DNA of 47,112 nt, from positions 1 to 47,112 of the forward strand of contig JAAFID010000006.1 of NCBI GenBank assembly GCA_013297765.1, given 5' to 3'. Below are positions 7,550 to 17,941 of this stretch, piece after piece. The stretch comes from Cytophagales bacterium. Its GTDB lineage: Bacteria; Bacteroidota; Bacteroidia; Cytophagales; Cytophagaceae. Below the pieces are notes generated by a model. It searched no databases, was not told where the DNA came from, and worked only from the letters and a program-made list of their open reading frames with translations. The translations under genes were made by a program, and so were the position numbers. Each line of letters begins with the position of its first letter. Position 1 is the stretch's first letter.

Positions 7550-10500
7550 TTACGAATTCAATAAAGTTGGATAATGTTGTTTAAAATAATAAAAAGCTTT
7601 GAAAAGTTCTTCGAAGTCTGCAACTAAATTTTCTTGATTACCTTGTTTCAAATTATTTTCAATGTATTGGGAAAGTCTTTCTAGCTCAATAATACCTAGG
7701 GTTCCAGAGGTACCTTTCAAAGTATGCAAAATACTCAAAAGATTTTTAATATCATTGTTTTGTATGGCTGTTTTACATTCTATAATCTGTTCTTCGGTTT
7801 CTTCTGCAAATTCTAAATAAATAGCTTGCAACATTTCATCATTGGCAAAAGATTTTAGTTTATTTACTACTTGACTATCTAAGCAGGTTATTACATCGGT
7901 ATATTTTTTTTGAACAATTTCATCTGCAATTAAAGACGAGGCCTTGTCGGTCACACTTATTTCTTCAATTTTTAAATTTTGTAACCATTTTTGTACTTTT
8001 CCTATCAATGCTTCAGAGGTGATGGGTTTAGAAATATAATCATCCATACCATTGTTCAAAAACTTTTCTTTATCGTCTTGCATTGAATAAGCAGTCATGG
8101 CAATGATTGGAGGCAAAGTAACAAGATTCAATTTTCTAATTTCAGCAGTAGCTGTAACGCCATCCATTTTGGGCATTTGAATGTCCATAAAAACAATGTT
8201 GTAAAAATTTTCTTTTACTTTGTCTATGGCCTCTATCCCGTTGCTAGCAAGGTGTACTATACAACCTGATTTTTTCAAAATTTCAGATGCCACCAATCTG
8301 TTGATTTGGTTGTCATCTACCAATAAAATTCTAGGAGAATAGCCTACAAATTTTTTAGAGGTTACTGTTTCTTCTTTTGCCGATGCTTTATCGGCTCCAC
8401 GCATGCTTTCTCTAGCTTCAAAGGTAAACCAAAAAGTGCTTCCAATACCTACTTCCGAACTGACACCTACCTGCCCATTCATCATTTTACAAAGTTCTTT
8501 GGATATAGCTAGCCCTAGGCCTGTGCCTGAATACGACTTTGAAGAAGAATTGTCCACTTGACTAAAGGATTCAAAAAGTTTTTTCAAATCATCTGGCGAT
8601 ATTCCAATTCCTGTATCGCTTACCGCTACTTTAATTCGATAAGTATCTTCGTGTTTTTGCTCTAAAAAGACATTGATGGCTACGCCGCCAGTTTCGGTAA
8701 ACTTGATTGCATTTGAAGTAAGGTTGGATATAATTTGTAGTAGCCTTATTTCGTCGGCTAGTATAAACCTAGGCACATCGGCAGCTAGGTGATAGGTAAG
8801 GCTTATATTTTTACCTATTGCTTGCTGATAAAATAGAGCATATAATTTGTCTATTGTTTGTTCAAAATTGATAGATGTCAATTTCAATTGCATCTTGCCA
8901 GCCTCTATTTTCGATAGGTCTAGGATGTCGTTGAGTATGCTGAGCAATGTTTCAGAAGATACTTTGATGGTTTGCACATAACTGCGTTGCTCTATATCCA
9001 GTGGCGTTTCGTTCAGCAAATCTATCATTCCTATGATGCCATTCATGGGCGTGCGTATTTCGTGGCTCATGTTCGCCAAAAAACTTTCTTTTATTTTTAG
9101 CGAGCGTTCGGCAAATTCTTTTGCCTTTAGCGTTTCTTGCTGTGCTTGCTGCAAGTAGGTAATGTCTCTGGCTACACCCTCTACAGCTATTGGTTTTCCT
9201 TCTTTATTTAATATCAACCGAATGTTTGAGATGGTTTGAATAATCTCACCATTTTGCAATTGCAAATTATTTTCAAAATTTCTTACGGAGCCTGTTTTCA
9301 AGAGTTCTCGAATAAGCATGGCTTGTTTTTTTTGATTTACATAAAATTGGGTAATGTGCTTTCCTATAATAGCATCTTCTGAATAGCCGCTCAAAATGCA
9401 GCCAGAAGGGCTAATCATGGTAATTTTTCCAAACACATCAGTACGGTAATAGATGTCTTGAAAAGATTCAAAAATACTTCTGAATTTTTCTTCGCTTTCT
9501 TGCATGGCAAGTTCCGAATTTTTCTTTTCGGTAATGTCGTGCGATATACCCGATACCTCTTCTATTACACCATTGGGCAGAAATATAGGATTGAGGTAGG
9601 TTTCTCTCCATATCCGGTGACCATCTTGATTGATGGTGCTGGTTTCAAAATGTTGTGGCTTGCCTTCAAATGCTGCTTGATAACTTTCATTTACAAAATT
9701 GTGGTACTCTGGGGCAGCCAGCATCATGCTTTCTTGAGTCTCTGCAAGTGGGTCTATTTCGGGTAGTTTGCCAAATTTTCGTAAAATAGCATTGGCATAG
9801 TTTTGATTAAAATTGGTCAATCTTAGTTTTCGATTTACCGACCATATAAGGTGTGAACTGCTTTGAAATATTGATTCTAAGCGTGCTGTTTGTTCTATTA
9901 TTTTTTCTTCATTTCTTTTTCTTTCTATCGCAATGGCGATTTGCCCAGAAATAAAATCTAATAATTCGAGGTGTCTTTTTTTATACTTGTTTCTATCGCT
10001 ATGGCTCTTTACTGCTATTACCCCAATGGTTCTATTCTCTAATCTTAGTGGTACACCCAGCCATATTTTGGGTACTGGTCCTAGCAACTCAAGTGTGTGT
10101 TCATTGGCTAGTTTAATGATGTCTTCTTCGTATAGAAAAGTGGGCTTGTCGTTGAAAAGTGAATATTCAGTAAGCCCCTTCCCTATCTTACGTTTGTTGG
10201 TGGTAATCACATGGGGAATTGTTTCATCGACATAGTAGGGAAAGTCTAGCGAATCGTGTTCTTTGTCGTACAATGCTACGTGAAAGTTATTGACGGCTAT
10301 CATTGATTTTAGCTCTTGGTGAATATTGTGCAAGAGTGTTTCTAAATTGTTGCTATTAATGGTAAGGGTGGCAATTTTGTAATATAAATTTTGTGCTTTT
10401 TCGGCACGAATTCGTTCTGTTGCATTGTGAAAAATGCCTCTGAAGGCCACAGCATTGTTATTTTCGTAGCGAATGTTAATACTGCCAATTAAGTATATAC

Positions 10501-11245
10501 TTTTACCCTGTTTGGTTAGAAATACAGTTTCTATTTTATCATCGTGATTGCCTTGCAAAATTTGTTGCAAAACATCTAAAGTTTCTTCTTTATAATCTGG
10601 GTGCAGTAGGTCTGCTATAGATAGTTTGATGATTTCTTCATCAGCATATCCTAGGGTATTTTTCCAAGCATTATTTACAAAAAGTATTTGACCATCTATA
10701 GTGAAAACCTGTATTAAATCGTTCGCATTTTCAAACAAATCATATAGGTGTTCATTGCTTTCTTTCAGGGCTTTTATCACCCTCTTTTTCTCAGTAATAT
10801 CCTCTCCTACTAGTGTTATTTCATCTACATTATCATCGGCATAATCTGCAATTACATGAAACTTTACGTGCTTTATGGAGCCATCGAGTGTAACAATTTT
10901 TCTTTTAATACGCTTCAACGAATTGTCTTTTGCAAAAATTTGGTGTAGCTCTTCTATTGGCTCTTCAACGTTTTCTTTGGGGAATATTTCACTCCATTTT
11001 TTTCCTATTAAAAAATTTTTTTCCCAACCAGTAAACTGTAGTAGCGCTTCGTTGCAATAGGTAATGATGCCTATTTTATTGATACTAAGGGCTACAAGTC
11101 CCACTTTTTCTAGGGTAAGCCTGTATTTTAGTTCTGATGCACTGACTTCGTGCGGGGATGTTTGTTTTTTGCCAAATGGAAGTAAAGAGGTGAGGTATTT
11201 AATTTCATCTATTAATTCGTGCTTAGTTTTATCAAACAATTCCAT
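7550..11245 (-). CDS. Hybrid sensor histidine kinase: PAS-PAS-GAF-PAS-PAS-HisKA-HATPase-REC-Hpt
   Basis: The 1231-residue protein has no transmembrane segment, so it is a cytoplasmic sensor. Rough layout: PAS (about 40-150), PAS (about 165-285), GAF (about 290-445), PAS (about 450-575), PAS (about 585-705), HisKA with His728 in NMSHEIRTPMNG, HATPase with the DTGIGI and GTGLGLAI boxes (about 840-955), receiver with Asp1021 in FMDIQMPKMDG, and an Hpt domain with His1174 in LHTLKGTSGTLG. This is a complete His-Asp-His phosphorelay in one chain. The ligands are unknown; several PAS domains suggest redox, oxygen or small-molecule sensing. The nearby stand-alone receiver is the likely partner. xylA is divergent across a 258-nt gap. 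Confidence 0.95.
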   Translation of the reverse strand: MELFDKTKHELIDEIKYLTSLLPFGKKQTSPHEVSASELKYRLTLEKVGLVALSINKIGIITYCNEALLQFTGWEKNFLIGKKWSEIFPKENVEEPIEELHQIFAKDNSLKRIKRKIVTLDGSIKHVKFHVIADYADDNVDEITLVGEDITEKKRVIKALKESNEHLYDLFENANDLIQVFTIDGQILFVNNAWKNTLGYADEEIIKLSIADLLHPDYKEETLDVLQQILQGNHDDKIETVFLTKQGKSIYLIGSINIRYENNNAVAFRGIFHNATERIRAEKAQNLYYKIATLTINSNNLETLLHNIHQELKSMIAVNNFHVALYDKEHDSLDFPYYVDETIPHVITTNKRKIGKGLTEYSLFNDKPTFLYEEDIIKLANEHTLELLGPVPKIWLGVPLRLENRTIGVIAVKSHSDRNKYKKRHLELLDFISGQIAIAIERKRNEEKIIEQTARLESIFQSSSHLIWSVNRKLRLTNFNQNYANAILRKFGKLPEIDPLAETQESMMLAAPEYHNFVNESYQAAFEGKPQHFETSTINQDGHRIWRETYLNPIFLPNGVIEEVSGISHDITEKKNSELAMQESEEKFRSIFESFQDIYYRTDVFGKITMISPSGCILSGYSEDAIIGKHITQFYVNQKKQAMLIRELLKTGSVRNFENNLQLQNGEIIQTISNIRLILNKEGKPIAVEGVARDITYLQQAQQETLKAKEFAERSLKIKESFLANMSHEIRTPMNGIIGMIDLLNETPLDIEQRSYVQTIKVSSETLLSILNDILDLSKIEAGKMQLKLTSINFEQTIDKLYALFYQQAIGKNISLTYHLAADVPRFILADEIRLLQIISNLTSNAIKFTETGGVAINVFLEQKHEDTYRIKVAVSDTGIGISPDDLKKLFESFSQVDNSSSKSYSGTGLGLAISKELCKMMNGQVGVSSEVGIGSTFWFTFEARESMRGADKASAKEETVTSKKFVGYSPRILLVDDNQINRLVASEILKKSGCIVHLASNGIEAIDKVKENFYNIVFMDIQMPKMDGVTATAEIRKLNLVTLPPIIAMTAYSMQDDKEKFLNNGMDDYISKPITSEALIGKVQKWLQNLKIEEISVTDKASSLIADEIVQKKYTDVITCLDSQVVNKLKSFANDEMLQAIYLEFAEETEEQIIECKTAIQNNDIKNLLSILHTLKGTSGTLGIIELERLSQYIENNLKQGNQENLVADFEELFKAFYYFKQHYPTLLNS

Positions 11246-11503
11246 GCTATCAGTATTTAAGGCTAGCTCAAATATAACATTTGATGCTGGTTTGGCAATC
11301 GGCTGAGAATATTTGTTGTGTCTGTTTGGTTGATTTTTTTAAATAGAAAAATATCAATTCGGCTATAAGTCTATTCGTAAAAAAATAATCGTCGTTCTGT
11401 TGGCAATTCAGTATCATTTTCTTTTTTTTAGTTAAACTTGCAATCTACTATTCAATGAATGAATAAATCTTAATTATTTACTCCATTAAAAAACAACCCC
11501 AAA

Positions 11504-12853
11504 ATGACACAAGAACAATTAGGTACACTTACTGTGGTTACTGGCGACCAAGAGTTTTTTCCAGGTATTGGTAAAATTGCTTTTGAAGGCAGGGAATCTA
11601 GAAATCCTATGGCTTTCAAACATTACAATGAGCACCATATCGTTGGTGGCAAAACAATGAAAGACCATTTGCGATTTGCAGCAGCTTACTGGCATAGCTT
11701 TGTAGGTACAGGTGGTGACCCATTTGGCCCAGGCACCAAAACATTTGCCTGGAATAGTGGCGACCCCATCACAGCAGCAAAATTGAAAGCCGATGCGGCT
11801 TTTGAATTTATTACCAAAATGGGCATTCCCTATTACTGCTTTCATGACTTTGACCTAGCACCAGAAGGCAATTCTGTGGCCGAATCTGAAAGAAACCTAC
11901 AAGAAATAACGGCTTACGCAAAACAAAAACAGCAAGATTCAGGGGTAAAATTACTTTGGGGTACTGCGAATTTATTTTCAAATCCAAAATACATGAATGG
12001 GGCCAGCACCAATCCTGATTTTCAGGTATTGTGCCATGGTGCTGCTCAAGTAAAGGCAGCGATAGATGCTACTGTAGAATTGGGCGGTGAGAACTATGTA
12101 TTCTGGGGCGGTCGTGAAGGCTACATGTCTTTGTTGAATACCAATATGAAACGTGAAAAAGAACATTTGGCAAAATTTCTTCAAATGTCTCGTGACTATG
12201 CCAGAAGTATTGGTTTCAAGGGTACTTTCTTGATAGAGCCTAAGCCCATGGAGCCTTCAAAACATCAATATGACTTTGATAGTGAAACGGTGATTGGTTT
12301 CTTAAGACAATATGATTTGCTAGGTGATTTTAAACTAAACATAGAGGTAAACCATGCCACACTTGCTCTACATACCTTTCAGCACGAGTTGCAAGTGGCA
12401 GCAGATGCTGGCGTATTGGGCAGTATAGATGCCAACCGTGGCGATTATCAAAATGGATGGGATACCGATCAGTTTCCTATCAATTTATATGAATTGACCG
12501 AGGCCATGCTGGTGGTATTAGAATCAGGTGGGTTTGGTAAAGGCGGTGTAAATTTTGATGCCAAAACCCGCAGAAACTCTACCGACCCAGAAGATTTGTT
12601 CATAGCACACATAGGCGGCATGGATACTTTTGCAAGGGCTTTGGTGATTGCCAATAATATCCTTACCCAATCAGATTATAAAAAATGGAGAACTGACCGT
12701 TACGCTTCATTTGACCATGGCGACGGTCAAAAATTTGAAAAAGGAGAATTGTCTTTGACAGATTTGAGAAATATTGCTGCACATCACGGTGAACCTAGGC
12801 AAATAAGCGGTAAGCAAGAACTGTTTGAAAATTTAATCAATCAATTTATATAG
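11504..12853 (+). CDS. xylA: Xylose isomerase
   Basis: Interconverts D-xylose and D-xylulose (also glucose and fructose) in the cytoplasm with two divalent metals. The 449-residue protein is a class II enzyme: the [14 protein letters not shown]-terminal region, the active-site His in [18 protein letters not shown], the metal ligands in [16 protein letters not shown] and [10 protein letters not shown], and the C-terminal FIAHIGGMD. The ATG at 11504 fits the family. No xylulokinase, transporter or regulator lies next to it, which is unusual because xylA is normally linked to xylB. A terminator follows 26 nt after the stop. Confidence 0.97.
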   Translation: MTQEQLGTLTVVTGDQEFFPGIGKIAFEGRESRNPMAFKHYNEHHIVGGKTMKDHLRFAAAYWHSFVGTGGDPFGPGTKTFAWNSGDPITAAKLKADAAFEFITKMGIPYYCFHDFDLAPEGNSVAESERNLQEITAYAKQKQQDSGVKLLWGTANLFSNPKYMNGASTNPDFQVLCHGAAQVKAAIDATVELGGENYVFWGGREGYMSLLNTNMKREKEHLAKFLQMSRDYARSIGFKGTFLIEPKPMEPSKHQYDFDSETVIGFLRQYDLLGDFKLNIEVNHATLALHTFQHELQVAADAGVLGSIDANRGDYQNGWDTDQFPINLYELTEAMLVVLESGGFGKGGVNFDAKTRRNSTDPEDLFIAHIGGMDTFARALVIANNILTQSDYKKWRTDRYASFDHGDGQKFEKGELSLTDLRNIAAHHGEPRQISGKQELFENLINQFI

Positions 12854-12878
12854 TTGCGTCGTTTTCTTTATAAATAAC

Positions 12879-12910
12879 AAAGCCCGAGTGTTCAACAATG
12901 CTCGGGCTTT
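12879..12910 (+). terminator. Intrinsic terminator after xylA
   Basis: A perfect 10-bp stem AAAGCCCGAG / CTCGGGCTTT (12879-12888 with 12901-12910) surrounds a 12-nt loop, with A and T stretches at the ends. It closes the xylA transcript. Confidence 0.85.
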
Positions 12911-12985
12911 GCTGTTAAAATATTAGACAATTTGATGAAAAAATATAAATTCATTTAGGTAAATTGAAATATTAAATTCCCTTCT

Positions 12986-15865
12986 ATGGCTCTTTTAAAA
13001 TCATATCTCTCGACTACACTATTGTTTATCACTATTGGTGCATCGGCACAGTTTATGTCACAAAAAAAAATCATCTCAGAAACTGTCCCTAATACTGTGG
13101 TGGTAAAACTTTTGCCCACTTCTATTGGTTTGGTAAAAGGTGCAAGAGTATCGTCGCCTATTTTCTCCAAGATTTTTGAATCGGTAGACATCATATCCTT
13201 CAAGCAGTTATTTCCATTGGCTACAAAACAAAATTGCTTGGCTAAAAATATAAATAAGGCTAACAATATAGATCTTTCTGGAATTTATGTTTTAAAATAT
13301 GCGGGCAATAAAAGTATTGATGAAATCATAATTCAACTAAAAAAATCAGGCTTGGTAGCCTATGCAGAGCCACAGTTTATAGACCATGCACTATTCACAC
13401 CCAACGACCCCGAAGCAGATGCAAATAAAGGCAAACAATATCAACTAGCTGCAATCAAGGCCTACGAAGCATGGGACGTGGAAAAAGGAGATACAAATAT
13501 GGTAGTAGGCATTGTAGATACTGACCAAAACATCAATCATCCTGATTTAGTGGGGCGTACAAAAATTAATATCCTTGACCCAATCAATGGAAAAGATGAT
13601 GACAATGATGGATTTATAGATAACTACAAAGGGTGGGATGTAGCCGAGGATGATAACGATGTAACCGCAAAACAAGTAATTGTAGATAATGCTACAAAGA
13701 CTAGTAAAGACACTTTGAACGGGCATAGCCACGGTACTAGAGTATTTGGCTTTGCAGGTGCTACAGTAAATAATGGAATAGGCATTGCAGGGGTCACTTT
13801 TAACAATAAAATGTTGCCAGTGAAAGCAATGAGTGATGTAGATGCAAGAACAGGAAGTATTTCAGATGGATATATAGGAATAATTTATGCTGCCGAGCAT
13901 GGTGCAAAAGTTATTAATTGTTCTTGGGGTAGTTTTGGTAGCTATTCACAATTGGCACAAGAAGTAATCAATTATGCAACCTTCAATTTTGATGCACTAG
14001 TAGTAGCCGCTGCTGGCAATGAAAATGTAGATAAAATGTTTTACCCTGCATCTTATGAAAATGTGATGTGTGTAGCTGCGTCAGAAGTTACAGGCAATAA
14101 AGATGATATAAAAGCACCATGGGCTACCTACAGCCATCAAGTAGATATTAGTTCACCAGGCGTAAATATGTACAGCACATACAGAGATGGCTACGCACAA
14201 GAAAATGGTTCGTCTTATGCTGCACCCACAGTAGCAGGGGCTGCTGCCTTGGTAAGGGCACATTTTCCAAAATATAACGCTTTGCAAACACTAGAACAAT
14301 TGCGTACTACAGCAGACAATATGGATGCCACCCCAGCCAACGCTGCGTACAAAGAAAAATTGGGCAAAGGCAGATTAAATATTTTTAGAGCATTAACTGA
14401 AACTACCTCACCAGCAGTGAAAATGTTTAAAAGCAACCTACCAAACAACCTTACTACCTTTGCCTATAAAGGCGAAACGATAAAATTGGTAGGCTATTTT
14501 AGAAATTATTTGGCATCGACCACCAATTTAAAAATAACACTTACAGCACTTTCACCATTTATAGATGTGCAAGACAGTGTTATAAGCCTTGGTAAAATAG
14601 GAACCCTAGACTCTGCCACCCACGAGAGCAGACCATTTGTATTTACTATAAAAAATAACATTCCAGTAAATCAAGCAGTAGAATTTAAATTGAGTTTTTC
14701 TGATGGTAACTATACCGATTATCAATATTTTTGGGCTACTTTCAATCCAGATTTTGTAACCCTAGACACTAATCAAATCAAAATAACGATTACCAGCAAT
14801 GGTAGAGTGGGCTTCAACGATATTTCCAGTTCACAAGGCTTGGGCTTGGTTTACAAAAATAGAAATTTACTATTTGAATCTGGACTGGTAATTACAGCTC
14901 CCAATAAAAAAATATCAGATTGTGTTCGCTCATCTCCAATTAGCAATAATGCACTCAGTTTTAAACCCATCAAAATAGTAGACTTTACTACCTCTACCTT
15001 TGCGGGTCAAGAAACTACTTCAGAATTTGAAGACACCAGCGGGAATAGAATAGGCGTTAAGGTAATCCAAAATTCTTACGCTGCTGCTACAGCACCTAAC
15101 GATAAATTTGCCATAGTGAGATATTATATTACCAATACCGCTAGTGCTGCTATAGATAGTATGAGGGTTGGTATTTATTCCGATTGGGACATTATGACCT
15201 CAAATAGAAATCGAGCAGATTATGACCCAGCTACCAACATGGCATTTTGCTTCAGCTCACAAACAAATGGCATCTATGCAGGTGTAGCATTGTTGAGCGG
15301 GCAACCTGTTTCTGTATTTTCATTCGACCACTCTAGCACCAATACTAGTAACAATATCAACCCCAATGATGGCTTCACAAATGAAGAAAAAAATAGGTCA
15401 TTGGCCAATGGTATCCTTCGTGCCAAAGCAGGGATAAATGGTTTAGGAGGCGACGTGTCGCAAATGATTGGCGGTACGCTACTTAATATGCAGCCCAATG
15501 AAACTCGTCAAATAGCATTTGCTTGGATAGCTGGCGACAATAAAGCAGATTTGATAAACAGTGCTAAAGCAGCGAAAACATTATATGACGCAACTATAAA
15601 ACCATTGTCGGTTTATACAGAAAACGAAGCTACAGAAATTGCCATTTTCCCAAACCCTACCAAAAATATACTGTATGTAAATATTTTCAATAGCACCAAT
15701 GCTAGCCCTGCTAGTATAGAAAATATGATAGGTAGTACCGTATGGAATGGTATTATAGAAAAACCTACTTACCCCATAGACATTGAACAATGGAGCAAGG
15801 GGCTATATATTTTAAAAATAAAAGTGGGAGATAAAATAGTCGTGAAGAAATTTATAAAAGAGTAA
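12986..15865 (+). CDS. Secreted S8 (subtilisin-type) serine protease with T9SS sorting domain
   Basis: The 959-residue protein has a signal peptide (cleavage near ASAQ, about residue 22), an N-terminal prodomain (to about 145), and an S8 catalytic domain with Asp178 (GIVDTDQNINHPDL), His249 (GHSHGTRV) and Ser410 (NGSSYAAPTVAG), plus the oxyanion Asn in AAGNEN. A long beta-rich region (about 480-880) follows, and the last about 75 residues (IAIFPNPTKNILYV ... GLYILKIKVGDKIVVKKFIKE) form a type A T9SS C-terminal domain. The protease is therefore exported and probably attached to the cell surface. The DTDQ sequence after the catalytic Asp replaces the usual DTG, and GSSYAAP replaces GTSMAAP. It is transcribed alone. 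Confidence 0.93.
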   Translation: MALLKSYLSTTLLFITIGASAQFMSQKKIISETVPNTVVVKLLPTSIGLVKGARVSSPIFSKIFESVDIISFKQLFPLATKQNCLAKNINKANNIDLSGIYVLKYAGNKSIDEIIIQLKKSGLVAYAEPQFIDHALFTPNDPEADANKGKQYQLAAIKAYEAWDVEKGDTNMVVGIVDTDQNINHPDLVGRTKINILDPINGKDDDNDGFIDNYKGWDVAEDDNDVTAKQVIVDNATKTSKDTLNGHSHGTRVFGFAGATVNNGIGIAGVTFNNKMLPVKAMSDVDARTGSISDGYIGIIYAAEHGAKVINCSWGSFGSYSQLAQEVINYATFNFDALVVAAAGNENVDKMFYPASYENVMCVAASEVTGNKDDIKAPWATYSHQVDISSPGVNMYSTYRDGYAQENGSSYAAPTVAGAAALVRAHFPKYNALQTLEQLRTTADNMDATPANAAYKEKLGKGRLNIFRALTETTSPAVKMFKSNLPNNLTTFAYKGETIKLVGYFRNYLASTTNLKITLTALSPFIDVQDSVISLGKIGTLDSATHESRPFVFTIKNNIPVNQAVEFKLSFSDGNYTDYQYFWATFNPDFVTLDTNQIKITITSNGRVGFNDISSSQGLGLVYKNRNLLFESGLVITAPNKKISDCVRSSPISNNALSFKPIKIVDFTTSTFAGQETTSEFEDTSGNRIGVKVIQNSYAAATAPNDKFAIVRYYITNTASAAIDSMRVGIYSDWDIMTSNRNRADYDPATNMAFCFSSQTNGIYAGVALLSGQPVSVFSFDHSSTNTSNNINPNDGFTNEEKNRSLANGILRAKAGINGLGGDVSQMIGGTLLNMQPNETRQIAFAWIAGDNKADLINSAKAAKTLYDATIKPLSVYTENEATEIAIFPNPTKNILYVNIFNSTNASPASIENMIGSTVWNGIIEKPTYPIDIEQWSKGLYILKIKVGDKIVVKKFIKE

Positions 15866-15902
15866 GGTTTATTTTTTATAATTTGTAAAAATTTAAAAAA
15901 CA

Positions 15903-15934
15903 TTGCATAATAGGTGTCAATAGGCCTACTTTTG
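15903..15934 (+). promoter_or_regulatory. Putative promoter of the E2 operon
   Basis: TTG at 15903-15905 and TACTTTTG at 15927-15934, separated by 21 nt, match the Bacteroidota -33/-7 pattern. The E2 ATG lies 34 nt after the -7 box. Confidence 0.5.
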
Positions 15935-15968
15935 CGGTAATCATATTTCAGAATAAAACTAATACAGC

Positions 15969-17363
15969 ATGGCGCTAGTGGAAATGGTAATGCCAAAGAT
16001 GGGCGAAAGTATAATGGAGGGAACCATACTTAATTGGTTGAAGAAAGTTGGCGATAGAATAGAGCAAGACGAGTCTGTACTAGAGGTAGCTACCGACAAG
16101 GTAGATACCGATGTACCTGCACCTTATGCAGGCGTTTTGCACCAAATACTTGCCAATAAAGGCGATGTAGTGCAGGTGGGGATGCCTATTGCACTTATTA
16201 ACAGCACCCCCGATGAAATACCAACTACCTCAACAATATTAGAACAAAAACAAACTACGTCGCTACCAGTATTGGCAGATAAATTAGTGTCACAGCCACA
16301 AAATCATATTGAGCAACATCTGCCTCTGCCTACTACCAAGCAGCTAGTGACACCTACCACTTTGGCTTCAAATAAGAATGAAGGAAGATTTTATTCGCCA
16401 CTAGTTCTCAATATTGCCCGCCAAGAAAATATTTCTCTTACTGTACTAGAACAAATGAAAGGTACTGGTAGAGAAGGCAGAGTAACCAAAAACGATATTC
16501 TTTTATACCTTCAATCTCGCAAAGTTGAGGCTCAACAACATGATGTAGAGCGTACAGAAACAATCATTGAGACTCCAGTAGAAATAAAAAACGTACCGCC
16601 TGTGCAGGCAATTGAGCCAACACCAGCCAAAACCTATGCTTCGGTATCGGGCAAGCACGACATCATAGAAATGGATCGGATGAGGAAAATGATTGCCGAA
16701 CGAATGCTCGATTCGCAACGTATTTCTGCACACGTTACCTCGTTTGTAGAGGCAGATGTTACTAATATAGTGTACTGGCGAAACCGCATGAAACAAGATT
16801 TTATGCAGAAAGAAGGGTTGGCACTCACCTTTACACCTATTTTTATGGAGGCTGTCATCAAAGCTTTAAAAGATTATCCGCTAATGAACTCGTCGGTAGA
16901 TGGAGATAAAATTATTGTAAAAAAAGACATCAATATTGGCATAGCCGTCGCCCTCTCCAACAATAATTTGATAGTACCTGTGATAAAAAATGCCGATGAT
17001 ATGAATATTGTAGGTCTTACCAAGCGGGTGAATGATATTGCAAAAAGAGCCAAATTAAATAAAATATCGCCCGATGAATTGCAAGGCGGCACCTACACCA
17101 TATCCAACGTGGGGTCATTTGGCAATGTAATGGGTACGCCAATATTGGTGCAGCCTCAGGTAGGTATTTTGGCATTAGGTACTGTGGTAAAGAAACCCGC
17201 CGTAATAGAGACCGAGCAAGGCGACACTCTAGGCATACGCCACATGATGTTTTTGTCGCACTCTTACGATCATCGTATTATAGATGGGGCATTGGGTGGC
17301 ATGTTTGTACGCCGTGTAGCCGATTATCTAGAGCAATTTGATCTATCTAGAAAAGTATTTTAA
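15969..17363 (+). CDS. 2-oxo acid dehydrogenase E2 (dihydrolipoyl acyltransferase)
   Basis: E2 forms the core of a 2-oxo acid dehydrogenase complex and passes acyl groups from lipoate to CoA. The 464-residue protein has one lipoyl domain (residues 1-75; lipoylated Lys44 in ATDKVDTDVPAP), a Pro/Thr/Gln-rich linker, an E1/E3-binding domain (FYSPLVLNIARQENIS ... GTGREGRVTKNDI, about 135-180), and the acyltransferase domain with SHSYDHRIIDG. The sequence is closest in style to the branched-chain/2-oxoglutarate group rather than pyruvate E2, but the substrate cannot be fixed here. No E1 or E3 gene is adjacent. It heads a run with PAP2 (gap 2 nt), GT2 and a membrane protein. Confidence 0.92.
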   Translation: MALVEMVMPKMGESIMEGTILNWLKKVGDRIEQDESVLEVATDKVDTDVPAPYAGVLHQILANKGDVVQVGMPIALINSTPDEIPTTSTILEQKQTTSLPVLADKLVSQPQNHIEQHLPLPTTKQLVTPTTLASNKNEGRFYSPLVLNIARQENISLTVLEQMKGTGREGRVTKNDILLYLQSRKVEAQQHDVERTETIIETPVEIKNVPPVQAIEPTPAKTYASVSGKHDIIEMDRMRKMIAERMLDSQRISAHVTSFVEADVTNIVYWRNRMKQDFMQKEGLALTFTPIFMEAVIKALKDYPLMNSSVDGDKIIVKKDINIGIAVALSNNNLIVPVIKNADDMNIVGLTKRVNDIAKRAKLNKISPDELQGGTYTISNVGSFGNVMGTPILVQPQVGILALGTVVKKPAVIETEQGDTLGIRHMMFLSHSYDHRIIDGALGGMFVRRVADYLEQFDLSRKVF

Positions 17364-17365
17364 AC

Positions 17366-17941
17366 ATGTGGCAAGACCTAGACAAGCAAGCTACGCTATT
17401 TCTCAATTCACTTCATCACCCTAGTATAGACCAAGTGATGATATTGATTTCAAATAAACCCACTTGGTATCCACTGTATGTACTACTTATAGGTTTAATT
17501 ATCTATACTTCTAGAAAAAGGAGTTGGTTGGTATTGGTGAACATTGCTTTGCTCATTACCCTTGCCGACCGTATTTCTTCAGGATTGATAAAACCTTTAG
17601 TGATGCGTTTGCGACCTTGTCATGAAGCATTGATGTATCCTTTTCTTCACCTGCCCGATGGCTGTGGGGGTAGCTACGGATTTGTATCTTCTCATGCAGC
17701 CAACACTTTTGCTATTGCATGTTTTTTATTTTTGTATTTTAATAAACAGAAGTGGACTTATTTACTTTTTCTATGGGCTGCAGTGGTAAGCTATAGTCGT
17801 ATTTATTTAGGGGCACACTACCTAGGCGATGTGATGTGTGGTGCTTTACTCGGCGGTGGCTTGGGCTGGCTGGTATATAGGTCGTATTTGGTATTTTACC
17901 AAAAAATATTTCAGACTTCACATCTATTCAATTCAAAATAA
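17366..17941 (+). CDS. PAP2-family membrane phosphatase
   Basis: This is a 191-residue integral membrane protein with about five to six hydrophobic helices and the three PAP2 signatures: KPLVMRLRP, SSHAANTFA (the central His, with Ser for the usual Pro of PSGH), and SRIYLGAHYLGD. Members remove phosphate from lipid pyrophosphates or phosphatidate, for example undecaprenyl-PP or lipid A. The stop overlaps the glycosyltransferase ATG by 1 nt (TAATG), so the two are translationally coupled. That suggests lipid-linked glycan or glycolipid work; the substrate is unknown. Confidence 0.9.
   Translation: MWQDLDKQATLFLNSLHHPSIDQVMILISNKPTWYPLYVLLIGLIIYTSRKRSWLVLVNIALLITLADRISSGLIKPLVMRLRPCHEALMYPFLHLPDGCGGSYGFVSSHAANTFAIACFLFLYFNKQKWTYLLFLWAAVVSYSRIYLGAHYLGDVMCGALLGGGLGWLVYRSYLVFYQKIFQTSHLFNSK

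Noticed and set aside
9458-10235. Plus-strand frames of about 100 residues inside the hybrid kinase gene
   Set aside because: Low-complexity translations on the opposite strand of a continuous, well-conserved kinase.
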